From Sipunculus nudus (Eukaryota; Annelida; Sipuncula; Golfingiida; Sipunculidae): a stretch of 64,000 nt of DNA. The stretch covers positions 22,901,839 to 22,965,838 of the forward strand of contig CM049316.1 of NCBI GenBank assembly GCA_026874595.1, read 5' to 3'. A program made the translations under genes and the position numbers. Below the pieces are notes generated by a model. The model saw only the letters and a list, made by a program, of their open reading frames with translations. It searched no databases and was not told the origin of the DNA. Of the stretch, positions 35,101-45,799 are shown one piece after another (positions within the stretch are counted from its first letter, which is position 1; the number at the start of each line of letters is the position of its first letter).

Positions 35101-38100
35101 GTGCAGCAGCACCTAGCGCTATTTTTGAAACTGAAAAATAGCTTTCGAGATATTAGTTTATGACATAAGATGTATCAGTTTCAAAAGGATTCCTGCAAAA
35201 CAGTGGCCTGTAGAATGCTATATGTAAGACACAAGCACCAGCAAGAAGGTGAAATTGAGGGCAACTGACAGACAGACAGACATATTGACAAAGTGACACA
35301 AAGTTGAGAAAAGATGAAAAGACCGTGTATGCAGAAGACGCAGAGGAAGAAAGTGAGCCTAAGTTTGTAAAGATAGGATAAATATTGACAAAGTTATGAT
35401 GAAAATAAAATTTCGACTTTTTATGACCTTGACCTTGAACTTTGACGTATATTGACCAAAAACCACAGGCTTCCAGGAAATTTTACTTTCAATTAACCTG
35501 TAAGTTTCAGATTGATTGCTACAAAATTGTGGCCAGGAGAGTACTGACAAGCAAACAAACAAACCGACCCACAAACAGACATACCAACATGCTTGTCGAA
35601 ATCGAAGATTCCAGTTAACGTCTATCAATAGATGTAATGCCCCAATCGCTTCAGTGAATATGCCAAGAAAAAAAGACTGGATTTTCTCGAATGTTAAATA
35701 AATCGTGTGTATGGTACGGGTTTGGATTCCTTCGAAGTAAATACCGGAGAACAATCACTTCTGGAGTAACTTTCCAAATAAATAATTCCAAAAATTGATA
35801 AACACCCTTGGTAGGACAGGCTACAGCAAAACGTTTGATGCTGGGATTTGGTATCAATAGACAGGACAAGCTTCAGGGAAAACAATAACTCTAGTGCTTG
35901 TTGAAAGGTGATTGTATGTAAACTAGAACTGTATATAGTTTCAATATAAAGGTACATTACTTATTTTTCCCCAACCGGAAATGTAGGCAGTGTTTCCAGC
36001 GTAGGTTGGGGCGGTAGAGGATGCCAAGGTTGCGTAACCAATCGCTCCGCCGGAGAAAATAGAGCTGGCCAAACCTAGTGTGCAGATGTCATTGGGAATG
36101 CCTGCAGCTGACCCACTGTAGTTGGGGTGCTGAAATAATTCAAACTTTATTAGGTTACGGATCACTTATAAGGAAATTCAAGGAAAGAATCAGATAAACT
36201 TTACCAGGTACAAAATATTTAGGCAAAATTTGACACCAACAAGATCTCACATGTTAAAAGATTTAATATGTTTTTTTTTGCCATTCAATCACTCCTGCTA
36301 TTTCTAATTTAATTTTTTTTTTATTTTTTTTTCTGAATTCATTCACAATATTTACAGCAAAATAGTAAAACATTGATTTTCTACCAATGACAGCGTTTAA
36401 AACTGAACAAAACTTACTCTAATAAAGGCAGAAATCTAATGCCGTCGAAAAAATACTGTTGTACCTGAAGGGGGAGGGGGTTCTACAGCAGTTGATTGGT
36501 TTTGAATATTGACCATTTATGGATAAATATCTAATGCATCAATTATATATAAACCTATAGAAAGCGCTTACTATATACAGAAATTAATAATTTACGTTTT
36601 TCTATTTCCTCTACTGTTCAGTATCAAAGATAATCGAAATTTTATGAGACATTCGTATTACTTATATTCGTAACGCATGCCAAAATACTTTTATTTCATT
36701 AAAAATCTGGTTAGGATCAATTACCTCACGGATAAGGCTGACGGTGGCCTGGCCTTCATGATCAGATGGGCTCAGTGTGGTGGCTCCAGCACGGACACGG
36801 AACCCAGTCCTGTTTTAAAGGATATTACCTAAGAAATTAGGCTGGTTGTAATTTTTCTATTACATTGAGTACCAATTTATTCCAAGTAATATTTTTTTCT
36901 TTTAATATCTTTCGGTATAATATAATGACTTGCTCGTACATGTGAAAAATGTTTAAGGCATATATATTCATTTTTTTCACCAAACTTAGTTAACTCGGTA
37001 AAAAATTGTTAAGTTTTGGTTTTAATTTTAATTTCACGAATGAAATGAACACGACTTTATGAATATATTTACAAGAGAAAAGAAAGCTACAAAAACCTGC
37101 CGCATGGTAAGTGTGCAAACATTAAGTAGAAAAGAGTTAAGTGATAATGACCGGCGTGTGGGAAAATACTTGTAATATTGCCAACCGAGGTGACGGTGAC
37201 CTTACCTTCCGTCCGTGCAATGAGCAGCTGTGAGGGCCTTGCGGGAGCTGAGGAGGCTGGCGCCACATGTGTGGCTATATCCGAACAACCAGTCATCGTA
37301 CTGGAGTGACAACTGACATGGGAACTGGCCCTTGGATGCAGGAGAGCCGTTTACAATCCTTGGTACGTCAAAGCTGGCAAAGAACTCATTTCGAGGCCGT
37401 GCATCAACTGTTTTATAAAAGAAAACTGATGACAGAAAGTGTGTTGAAGACTCACGGAAGATAAACAACAATAGAAAAACGATTCTTCTTCTGCTCATAT
37501 ATTTGGCTTGTTTTATATTTTTAATTTGGAATAGGTACATTCATGTTTTTTTTTTATATTTTGACCATACCCCGCTCGCTTAAAAAGAGAACCCAAGAAA
37601 TTAAGATTTTTCATTTGCGTGTTTCCCAACAGCGCGTGACATTAGTTCCCAATGGATTCTTGCCTCCGCAAGGTGTGTTTGGGTGTTTAATGTTCCTTAC
37701 ATTACTCACGCAATCTTGAAAGGAATCTTCAAGAATGGGCCATCGAAGAAATGGATTCAGGAACGTAAAAAAGGAATATTAAAAATAGTCAGTCTTTCAC
37801 AGCCAAAAGAACCTTGGAATATGGGTCGAAAAAGTAAATGCAAAATCTTTTTTGGCCGCACCATACAATAAGGATCCTAGCATTCATTAAAATGAAGATT
37901 TCTTGATAATTACATGTCAACAAAAGGAAGCTACATATTGATTTACTCTGAAAGGAATGGTGTCTTCCCTCGGTGTCAAGATCAAACTCTTGAAATGACT
38001 GCCTAAAGACAGACACTTTTTTTCCCTTTCTATCTCCGCCACGTAAAGTGTTATGTTTTACCATGGTTTGTCTTGGCACAATTCCAAGCAACTTTTTCTA

Positions 38101-39574
38101 AATTTGCTTGAAATTTTGAGGACGGTTATGAAAACACTTACAAGAACAATCAGTTCTAAGGGGCTTCCGTTCCATTGGTACAAACTGTTAATTTCTTTTT
38201 GTTTCTTTGGCAAAAATTGTTGACTTATATATTAACTAAATATTTGTTCAATGGGTATGAACATATTTGCATTACCCTCACATAATTATCATACTATGGA
38301 AAAGTATGAGAAAGCTTCAGAGGGTCTGTTCTTGCATGCGGTTCTGAAGGTGGTTCTTTGGCGACGTCACGGCGAACTTTGAAGGATATACCATCTTTCG
38401 TGTGTGATAGGTTATTTGCATAGATCCCTATGTTAATTTGCATAAGATTCCCGTTTGTGGTTGTGTCATATTAAGGGGAACTCCAACAGGCCTTTGGAAT
38501 CCATCTCTTGCGCTGTTGGTTCCCTAAAAACCATATACGTTTTATGAGGCAGAAACTAATAGACCCATCATCTTCGGGCTGTGAGATCACACTGAGTCAT
38601 AATCGTATCACAAAAAATAGTACCCAGATCGCCTTACACGACTTGGCAAACTGCCAGGGCTATAAACCCTCACTTAAACACATATTATGTCCGGTTAAAC
38701 ACCAATTCAGCTGCGTTAAATAATAAAAAAAACGTACAAGTCCGTATGGTATCATCATTTGTGATTCGTTATGTAAATGTCTAGTTTAATGTATGTATCA
38801 AAAGAAGATTGGCTTATTCGGAATAAAGTTTTTTGTAATACTATTCAGATCACGGAATTGTACAGACCCAATGAAATCGCGATCTTACAGAGCCAACCAA
38901 TGATGCCCAACTGGTGGCACTGTTTCCAATGATAAGCCGAATCTACACTCTTAATCTCACTCACAAATTTACAATGAAACTTGCATAAAAAATGACCCAT
39001 GGGCTATGACGCTCTGCTGAATATGACATACAGTTGCATTTATTATTGAAAGATCCGCCGAGCAATATGTCAAGAACAAAAATATTAACACACAAGGTTT
39101 CAGGTGACTAGATGAAACCAGAAAAAGAAACTGAAGTCTTTACTGTCATATGGCAATCGTTATCAGAGACTAGACATAATCGATAAACATATGAGGTTTT
39201 TAGGACACCAGAAGAAACCACAGATGAGAAACAGACAACTTACTGGATTTGAAAAGTTTAAAAGTATAGGGAATGCAAGAAAAAATCGAAAAAATACAGG
39301 TGGCTCCACCAATCCTGATTAATTAACATACTAGGTTTCAGAACAGTTAAAGAAACCACAGCTAAGAAACTGACATGACTGCTGTCATTAAATAATATCA
39401 ATAAAAGAATAAAAAAAAAAAAAAAATTAAGACAAAATATAGGAGGCACCACTAGTCTTAAGCAACTAATGAAACAACTTATGATCAACGAACAAATAAA
39501 CCAGGTTTCATAATACCGGATGAAAACACAGCTGAGAAACTGACAAATTCTCATTAATAAAGATAAAAAGCCTA

Positions 39575-39653
<79 letters not shown>

Positions 39654-42600
39654 GATAGCACGCCAGTCTTCGGCAATTAATAAAACCAGTCGTGATCAAT
39701 GAACAGTCAAAGTTTTATGACACTAGAACCACAGCTAATAAACAGATCTTACTGCTGCAATATGATGGTCTCAATAAAAGACGGGCAAATATTACCTTGC
39801 ATATATTTGACAAGTCCAAAAATTAACGAAAAAAGGTGTGAAAAATCGAAAAATACGGGTGGCGCAACCAATCTTCGGGAACTTTTTCTTGTCATGATCA
39901 ATATTCGCGGAAAGGTCATAGCATTCCATGCAATGCATTAATTATTGAGATACTTAGGAGTTTGTGATAAATTTTAAATTATTCTAAGGGGTTCTAACAA
40001 GCCCCATAGCTCGGAGAATATAAGTTGCCTAATTTCAGGTGTCCTTTAAGATTTGTAAGGACCGCCCTTGATGTCAAGTTAGAAGATTCTAGGTTCAACA
40101 ACTTCGATATGTGCCTCGTTAATGGATTTAAGGACGGACGGACGACGGACAAAGGGTGATCGCTAGAGGTCAGAGGACTTTGTTAGGTTGGGGTTAAAAT
40201 GCGTAAAAATAAAAAAAAAAGGTGACGCCACCACTCTTCAAAATTGATGAAACCTACATAATCAATATGTATGGAAAGAATTATAACAATCAATGCATTT
40301 ATGTTTCAGACACTGGAGCTCTTGTAAGAAGTTTAATTGTTCTGGAGAATAATTAAGAGATCCAAAGCCGTAAGGAAATAGATCATAGTGACCTAATATT
40401 AGGTTTCCGAGGAGATCTTTTTATGGATCTCCACGGGTGTTCAGTTAAAAGTTTTTAGTTCAAGTTGTTACGATTTGTGCCCTGTTAACGGACGACCGGA
40501 CGTACGAAGGACAAAGAGTGATCGCTATAGCCCAGATGACATTTTTAGTTAGCTGCATGAGCTAAAATGAAATTCACATGTGCAGCAAATACAAAGGTAA
40601 GTCGTGCATTTATAGTAGAAGCTTTGTATGAAGTCTCTTTATAAGAACTGTTTCCCTTGATTTTTTAAAACCTTGAATGGTAACCACGGAATAGTTCATA
40701 CGGATGAACGCTGTATCACTTTTTAATGTCAGACAAATATATGCAGCGTTAAAACTGTCACTTGAATGTAAACTGTGAATTTCAAGATAACTCTAAATGT
40801 AATCAGTGAAAAAAAGATTGGTTACAGGTGGCGCATGTTGAAAGATAACACTGTCTAAGATAACTAAGCAGAGCAAATTTGAATGCAATTTATGGATTAA
40901 TGATTAAATCGTTGGATTTTTTTTTTGGTATAAACTAAAATGGAATGATTTTTGTGAAATATCGAATTTGTTAGTTCCACATATCTCACATACTGGTGAG
41001 TGGTCATGATCCGAAAATAACCGATAAAGACATAGCATTAATAACATTACTAACTACACCCCTTTACACACCTTGCTTAGCGGTTATACACTGCAGTTGT
41101 TCCAGATCTCCTTCGTTTTAATCTGTTTATTCGCGCATCGGTGACTGTACTTTTATGAATATTCTTATATGACTTTCCTGAATCCGAAAAATTATCCAGA
41201 TCCACACCAAAATATCTTATCGATTCATTTCTGGCCCTGAAAATTTCATGGGATTCCGGTCATGACTGCGCGAGTTATTGTTTGAACAAACACAAATAGT
41301 CCTAGAGACAGACCCTGTTTCTGACATTATTTGTGACATTGGGTATGAATACGATTTGTTTTCTTAATATGTTTGTTTAGGACATAAATTTCAATATTCA
41401 GGTTGTTGCCACTTTGGCATCATCGAGGAAAATATTCCTGAATGGTTTAAAATGTTCAATTTTAAACAATAAAGATGATGATAAAAAGCATCCCTTTTAC
41501 GTGAAAATATAAGCCAATTTTAATACTTTTGCACATTTAACGAATCATACATGCGGCAAAAAAAGAGAAATGCAAAAAAATAGAAAATTTATCTTCTTTT
41601 CACATTTCTACAGTAGACAAATTTTCCAGTGTCATTCATTGAACTAAAATATATAATATAACAATTATCCGGCTTATTTGGTTTATGATTGAACTAAACA
41701 TTTTGCTAAGATAAATGTATTGACGGTGTCAGATGAGGGGTATTCCTGATATTGTTTTAGAAGTAATTTACTTTTGGCAGGGCCATAAATGAGTCAGGCT
41801 TTACTATTTCAACAGTTTCTGGGGACTGCCTAAAAAAAACTCGGTTTCATTTATATATCGATAATAAGCGGTTTGAAACCTCTCCTTGCTTCTTTGCTAT
41901 GTATTTTGAAAATATCTTAATTTCTTCAAAACACTCGCAAGATATTTTATAGTAGACAAACAGGGCTTTTAATCATCACGAGTTCATATTTTTGTTCAAC
42001 ATTGCTACAGATTGATAACAAAACGTTGGTTCCTAACTTGAAATTCCCTTGGGGAGTTGTGTTTTTTACCAAATCAAATGTATACGGAAAGTGTTTTGAC
42101 ATATTTGTTGAAAAATACAGCCTTCAGATGAACATTATTACAGATAAACACTTTGCAAGAAGAATTTTAATGTCCTAAAACACTTTCCAGTTCTACTTAA
42201 TATATAACAGCTGATGGTGCCCGAGCACACAAGATGCACTTCTAAGCTTGATGAACATAACATCTGAATCGTTAAACTATCGACTTAATTGTTTAAAAGT
42301 CTCAAAATCTTCAAAATCTTGAATTTTATTCATGATCAAAGTGATTTTTAGTGGATGATAGCAATGATATATTTGATATCCGGTCCTGTTCTGTGTCTTC
42401 TTGTCTTATTATTATTCCGGCAGCTTCGTAGAATGTATGTTGTAATTTAGCCAGGAAATATAGTAACCTAAAATACCAAAGATGACTTCAAAGATTGCCA
42501 CCTATTCACTGAAAGGGTTGAAGACAGTTCTAAGACAGTGAAGTTTATTGGAGATATAATAGAATGAAGGCACTCAGCGGTAAACATACTTTTGCCAAAT

Positions 42601-44564
42601 GGGGCTGACTATTGAACTCGCGGATAGATTGTCGTGGACAACTGCAAAATCCCTCGCTGTGATTTTCCATAAATTGTAGTTATGATATGCAGTTGCGGAG
42701 ATAGTGCGTGTCCCATATTACATCTGAGCATATTTTTAAAACACAATCCATGTACCGGCGATATTTTCAATTCGTCCCCAAGCACTAGTGACCGGCAGGT
42801 TTTTTGTTTCGGCAGCTTTTTTCGTGCTTTTGTCTGGTTATTATTTTTTAATAAACGCTTTAAGTAAACGCCGGCTTTGTTTAGACGCCGGGTCAAAGCC
42901 ATGTAAAAAAATAAATAAATAAATAAACGCCCGGCGTCTGTATAAGAAAAAACGGTTTTGCCTTAATGGAGATGAAGAAAATCTTGAGGTCTCAGCTTCA
43001 ACAGCCTCAGCCTGTTTCCTTCACCATTCTGCCTAGCACTTCAGCTGATAAAAACAGTTCTCTTTGAGGCGGGGGGGGGGGGGGATATTCTGCCAGGCAT
43101 TAAACGATTCTGAAATTAATATTATAATTATTTGATAGCATTCTAATCAACCAATCCTGGTCGATTCTTTTTTGGGACCGACTGTTGGCTACTTGTCCTT
43201 AGTCCTTAGACCAACGTTCTTGTGTATCAGCTCCTGACAAAGTTCTGATTGTTGTCCCGGCTAGTGGCAAAATGGTAAGAAGCTATGTTTGTTTCATTTA
43301 TTAATACGGAATGGTGACCTATAGGACTTGGTGGTTTCCTGCTGGACGGTAGTATGCAGTGTAAGGATCTATCTGACAAAGTGATGTATCCAGCACTCGG
43401 CTGTTTGCAGTCTTGACGAACCTGAGGTCTTATGCATCGCACCTATGTTGATGGCATAGTCGATAAAGGGCCCCAATAAAAACACAAGGTTTCAGGACTC
43501 TAGTTAAAACCACAGTTGAAAATCTGATAGTTTAAATAATTTGATAGTTCAAATAAAAGAAAATGCAGAAAAAATACAGGTGGCACCACCAGTTTTTAGG
43601 AACTGAAGAAACCAGTCGTAATCAATAAACACACCAGATTTCGGGACACTAGATGAAACCAAAGCTGAGAAACTGACATGTTTGCTGTCATTTGAAGGTC
43701 TCAAATATAAAAAAAATCATAATAATTAGAAAAAATACAGGTGGCGCCACGAGTCTATGGGAGATGACAAAACTAGTCATGGTGAATACTCAAGGTAAAA
43801 TTCATGACAATCCAATATCCAGATATTGGAGGTTCTGTATCAAATTTTTTATTATTCTGAGAGGGTTACTCATAGGCCTCATAGCTCGGAGGATATAGAT
43901 CTCAGTGACCTAATTTTAGGTTTCCGAGGAGACTTTTTATTGACCTCCTTGGATATTTACATATAATATTCTAGAACCAGCAGTTACGATTTGTGACTTG
44001 CCAACGGATGGACAGACGGTCGGACGGACGACGGACAAAGAGCCTTTTTTATACCTCAGTTGATTGTCGGTCAGCAGAGCTAAAAATACATTACTATAAT
44101 GAACAATAAACGATTAATGGCCATTTTTAGGGTCTTGGTGGCCATGTTGGGCCGCCTTTTTGAATGAAACAACTTACCCAGATTCCAATTTTGGTAAACT
44201 CTTGATATATTATTCAGCGGATACTATAGTACAGGAAAAATCATCAAAACATTTCTTGCAATTATGTTGGGGTTTGGGCTATATTTTCTATATATTGACC
44301 CGTCTATGATCGTTACACTTTTTTAATGTTTATTAAAAATAAACATTCAGACAAATATATAGTTCTTCATGAAACTGGACATGTGGACGATCTAGTAAAA
44401 CACAAAGTATCAAAAAACGACCACTCTCTGAATGTTAATATATAAGAAAGAACTTCCTACAATGTTGTCCAGTTAACCTTTACCTTATTACTTAGAGTAA
44501 CAATCTTTGGTGAGATTCTGTGCTTACCGGCAACCAGAAAGCAGAGAGCGAGGATCGTCCACAT
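32098..44564 (-). CDS. Secreted chymotrypsin/elastase-like serine protease, six exons
   Basis: Coding exons on the minus strand: 44528-44564, 37206-37407, 36725-36809, 35961-36129, 34009-34163, 32098-32253. Together they give 267 residues with all junction phases matching. Exon 1 encodes a signal peptide (MWTILALCFLVA), exon 2 a short propeptide, the activation site R-IVNG and the catalytic histidine (TAAHC), exon 4 the catalytic aspartate (PNDICTL), and exon 6 the catalytic serine (GDSGGP) and a YTRVSYFRSWI ending. It should be a secreted S1-family zymogen, cut before IVNG. The residue six before the catalytic serine is glycine, not aspartate, so it is chymotrypsin/elastase-like rather than trypsin-like (family rule). 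Intron 1 is about 7.1 kb. The role may be digestive or immune; the sequence does not decide. Confidence 0.93.
32254..34008. other. Protease intron 5
   Basis: Holds the forward copy of an inverted repeat (about 32615-33260), a (C)16 run at 33958-33973 and no gene. Splice sites are TGCCAG|GTTGGT and TTATTAAG|GGT on the minus strand. Confidence 0.8.
32615..33265 (+). repeat. Inverted dispersed repeat, forward arm
   Basis: Collinear in opposite orientation with about 35105-35620. Matched blocks are a TCTGTTTG-rich start, CTTACAG, TTTTTGGTCAATATA-GTCAAAG, CAAGGTCA-GGTCAT, CTACAGGCCAC-GTTTT, TTTTGAAACTGA and TAATATCTCGA. It contains CCGCTAGGGGGCAC at 33255-33268. Such GACCTTGACCTT-bearing repeats are common in bivalve genomes. 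Confidence 0.7.
34500..34920 (-). repeat. Second reverse copy of the dispersed repeat (partial)
   Basis: Shares ACTTTGACCTATTTGA, CTGTGGCCTGTAGAATGCTAT and TTGACAAAGTGAC words with 35120-35420, so the reverse arm is itself present twice. Confidence 0.6.
35105..35620 (-). repeat. Inverted dispersed repeat, reverse arm
   Basis: Reverse complement aligns block by block with 32615-33265. It sits about 1.1 kb from the catalytic-region exon at 34009-34163, so the exon lies between inverted arms. Confidence 0.7.
36130..36724. other. Protease intron 3
   Basis: AT-rich with T runs; nothing else recognised. Sites GAG|GTAATT and TTATTTCAG are on the minus strand. Confidence 0.8.
39060..39940 (+). repeat. 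Irregular tandem repeat family, about 165-200 bp per unit
   Basis: At least five diverged units share AGGTTTCAGGACACTAGATGAAACC, then CACAGCTGAGAAACTGACA, CTGTCAT, a run of A, ACAGGTGGC-CCACCA and GTCTT-GG. Units begin near 39090, 39195, 39330, 39500 and 39710 (approximate). Two or three more are near 43485, 43625 and 43720. Confidence 0.7.
39581..39650. repeat. (AT)35 microsatellite
   Basis: Pure 70-bp AT run inside one unit of the repeat family at 39060-39940. Confidence 0.97.
40000..40190 (+). repeat. GGACGGACG-tailed dispersed repeat, copy 1
   Basis: Starts with CATAGCTCGGAGAATAT, contains CCTAATTTCAGG, and ends GGACGGACGGACGACGGACAAAG then GGTGATCGCTA. Similar copies lie at about 40350-40540 and 43880-44080. 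Tails of this kind are familiar from bivalve repeats. Confidence 0.65.
40350..40540 (+). repeat. GGACGGACG-tailed dispersed repeat, copy 2
   Basis: Contains GTGACCTAATATTAGGTTTCCGAGGAGA and GTTACGATTTGTG, ending in ACGAAGGACAAAGAGTGATCGCTATAG. The best matching partner is the third copy. Confidence 0.65.
41140..41310 (+). repeat. Dispersed repeat related to 14586-14789
   Basis: Shares GTGACTGTAC, CCTGAATCCG, CCAGATCCA, TATCGATTC, TGGCCC, TTTCATGGGAT and GAACAAACAC with the copies in the tandem units, at lower identity. Confidence 0.55.
43071..43084 (+). repeat. (G)14 homopolymer
   Basis: Uninterrupted G run in intron 1 of the protease gene. Confidence 0.95.
43480..43780 (+). repeat. Further units of the 165-200-bp repeat family
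   Basis: Units near 43485, 43625 and 43720 repeat ACAAGGTTTCAGGAC, GAAACTGACA, ACAGGTGGC-CCAC and AGTC-T-GG as at 39060-39940, 3.5 kb away. Confidence 0.65.
43880..44080 (+). repeat. GGACGGACG-tailed dispersed repeat, copy 3
   Basis: CATAGCTCGGAGGATATAGA, GTGACCTAATTTTAGGTTTCC and GGTCGGACGGACGACGGACA match copies 1 and 2. It directly follows satellite units, the same order as at 39.9-40.2 kb, so the two families may form one composite element. Confidence 0.65.
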
Positions 44565-44580
44565 TGTTGTGTGTGCTGAC

Positions 44581-44611
44581 TGACGAGAGACCACGGGGCT
44601 TTCATTTTATA
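44581..44611 (-). promoter_or_regulatory. TATA box and initiator of the serine protease gene
   Basis: TATAAAAT on the minus strand (44604-44611) lies 30 bp upstream of a TCAGTC initiator-like site with its A at 44581. The ATG at 44564-44562 follows 17 bp later, so the 5' UTR would be very short. Confidence 0.75.
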
Positions 44612-45126
44612 GCAATGGCAGACCGACCATATAAGCTGTGATTGACTGGAACATCTGGTGTTGTTCCCTCCTGTAACGGGTTTATTTTTGGCATGTGTAT
44701 GTACCATATGTTTCCCTGCAACAACAACATTAAATTCCCCCCCCCCCAAACTCAATGCTCTGTGTTCAGAGGGAAAGTAAACTCTATGGCAACTGTCTTC
44801 AGTTACGTATTAAATTTATCAGCATGGTGCTTGCCTTCTTCTTTGATCACTAAATTCATTAAAATTTATTGGTCTACGTTGATCATCGATGCGTCAACAT
44901 ATCGTGTACAAAATATGTTTCATAACATATCGCAGGGTCGAGCTCCAAAGTATATTACACAGGTGGTCTCATCTCCATCGTGCTCTCAGTACTTCTAATC
45001 AGTCCTTAATTTCAGTATGTATTACATATGACCAGGGCAGGGCTTTTGCAAATTTTGAGGAAGAAATCTGTTAAAGCTCCCGTTAGATGCTCGATGCTCC
45101 GAAACATTGACTTTAATATATTAAAG

Positions 45127-45300
45127 TAATAAAAGAGTACTCGTAGATCGCCAATACTCAGTGTGTTGAGTAATAAAAGAGTACTCGTATATCGCCCATA
45201 CTCAGTGTTGAGTAAAATAAAAGTACCGGTAGATCGCTCATACTAAGTGTGTTGAGTAATAAAAGAGTACTCGTAGATAGCCCAATCTCAGTGTGTTGAC
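45127..45300. repeat. Minisatellite, four units of about 44 bp
   Basis: Units start at 45127, 45171, 45213 and 45257 with TAATAAAAGAGTACTCGTAGATCGCC, then CATACTCAGTGTGTTGAG. The third unit is 42-44 bp with several changes. Confidence 0.9.
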
Positions 45301-45790
45301 AGTTTCGAAGCCATTTTAGTGCTGGGAACGGGTGCCTGTGAAATTAATGTTTGAAAGCTGCAACAAAAACAAAACCCTAAAAAGTGACACGAATCTTTCA
45401 ACCTAATGATAAACATGCAGGCGTAAACAGGAAAAATGTGATACCTGATATGGCCTAAGGAAGCAAGAAACAGTGGCAGTTAATTAATCGTTCCGAACTT
45501 ACGGGAATGTCAGAGTGGCGCTACATGTAAAAAAAAATGGTCGGCAAATCTCCCCGAGGGAAAAATTGTATCCTAATTGTGACAAAACCTCATAACTTTT
45601 TCACAAGTTTTTTACCGCTGTACACACCGTATTATACTTTATTATTCTACCCGGAGTGCGTCCTAATAATTCTACTATACATGTACTTTCATATGATCGC
45701 ACATTGTTGTTCACTAACATGTCATTTACATATAATACTCTCTTTTCTAACCTTTTTTTCAAAGTAGATTAGTTTGCTTGCACAAAGAAC
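45301..45790. other. Spacer, no gene recognised
   Basis: Upstream of the protease promoter and beyond the minisatellite; AT-rich, no coding signal. Confidence 0.5.
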
Positions 45791-45799
45791 AAGTTTATT

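Larger units (their letters stand above)
34164..35960. other. Protease intron 4
   Basis: Contains the reverse arm of the inverted repeat and a further partial reverse copy at about 34500-34920. The open frames at 34484-34906 and 35359-35754 are the repeat read through and not genes. Confidence 0.75.
37408..44527. other. Protease intron 1 (7.1 kb), repeat-rich
   Basis: Donor GCCG|GTAAGC and acceptor AAAACAG on the minus strand, phase 1. About 37408-39050 shows no recognised feature. Then come a satellite-like family (about 39060-39940 and 43480-43780), three copies of a GGACGGACG-tailed repeat, a dispersed repeat at 41140-41310, and otherwise AT-rich sequence (about 41320-43470) without genes. 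Confidence 0.75.

Noticed and set aside
37202-37540. Alternative start of the protease at an ATG near 37540 (leader read as MYLFQIKN...)
   Set aside because: Reading on through the acceptor at 37407 would include intron sequence. The exon at 44528-44564 gives a proper signal peptide with the correct phase and a TATA box.
39508-39699. Open frame of alternating isoleucine and tyrosine
   Set aside because: It is a translation of the (AT)35 microsatellite.
45127-45300. CRISPR-like array
   Set aside because: Units follow each other without unique spacers, the DNA is eukaryotic, and no cas genes are present; it is a minisatellite.
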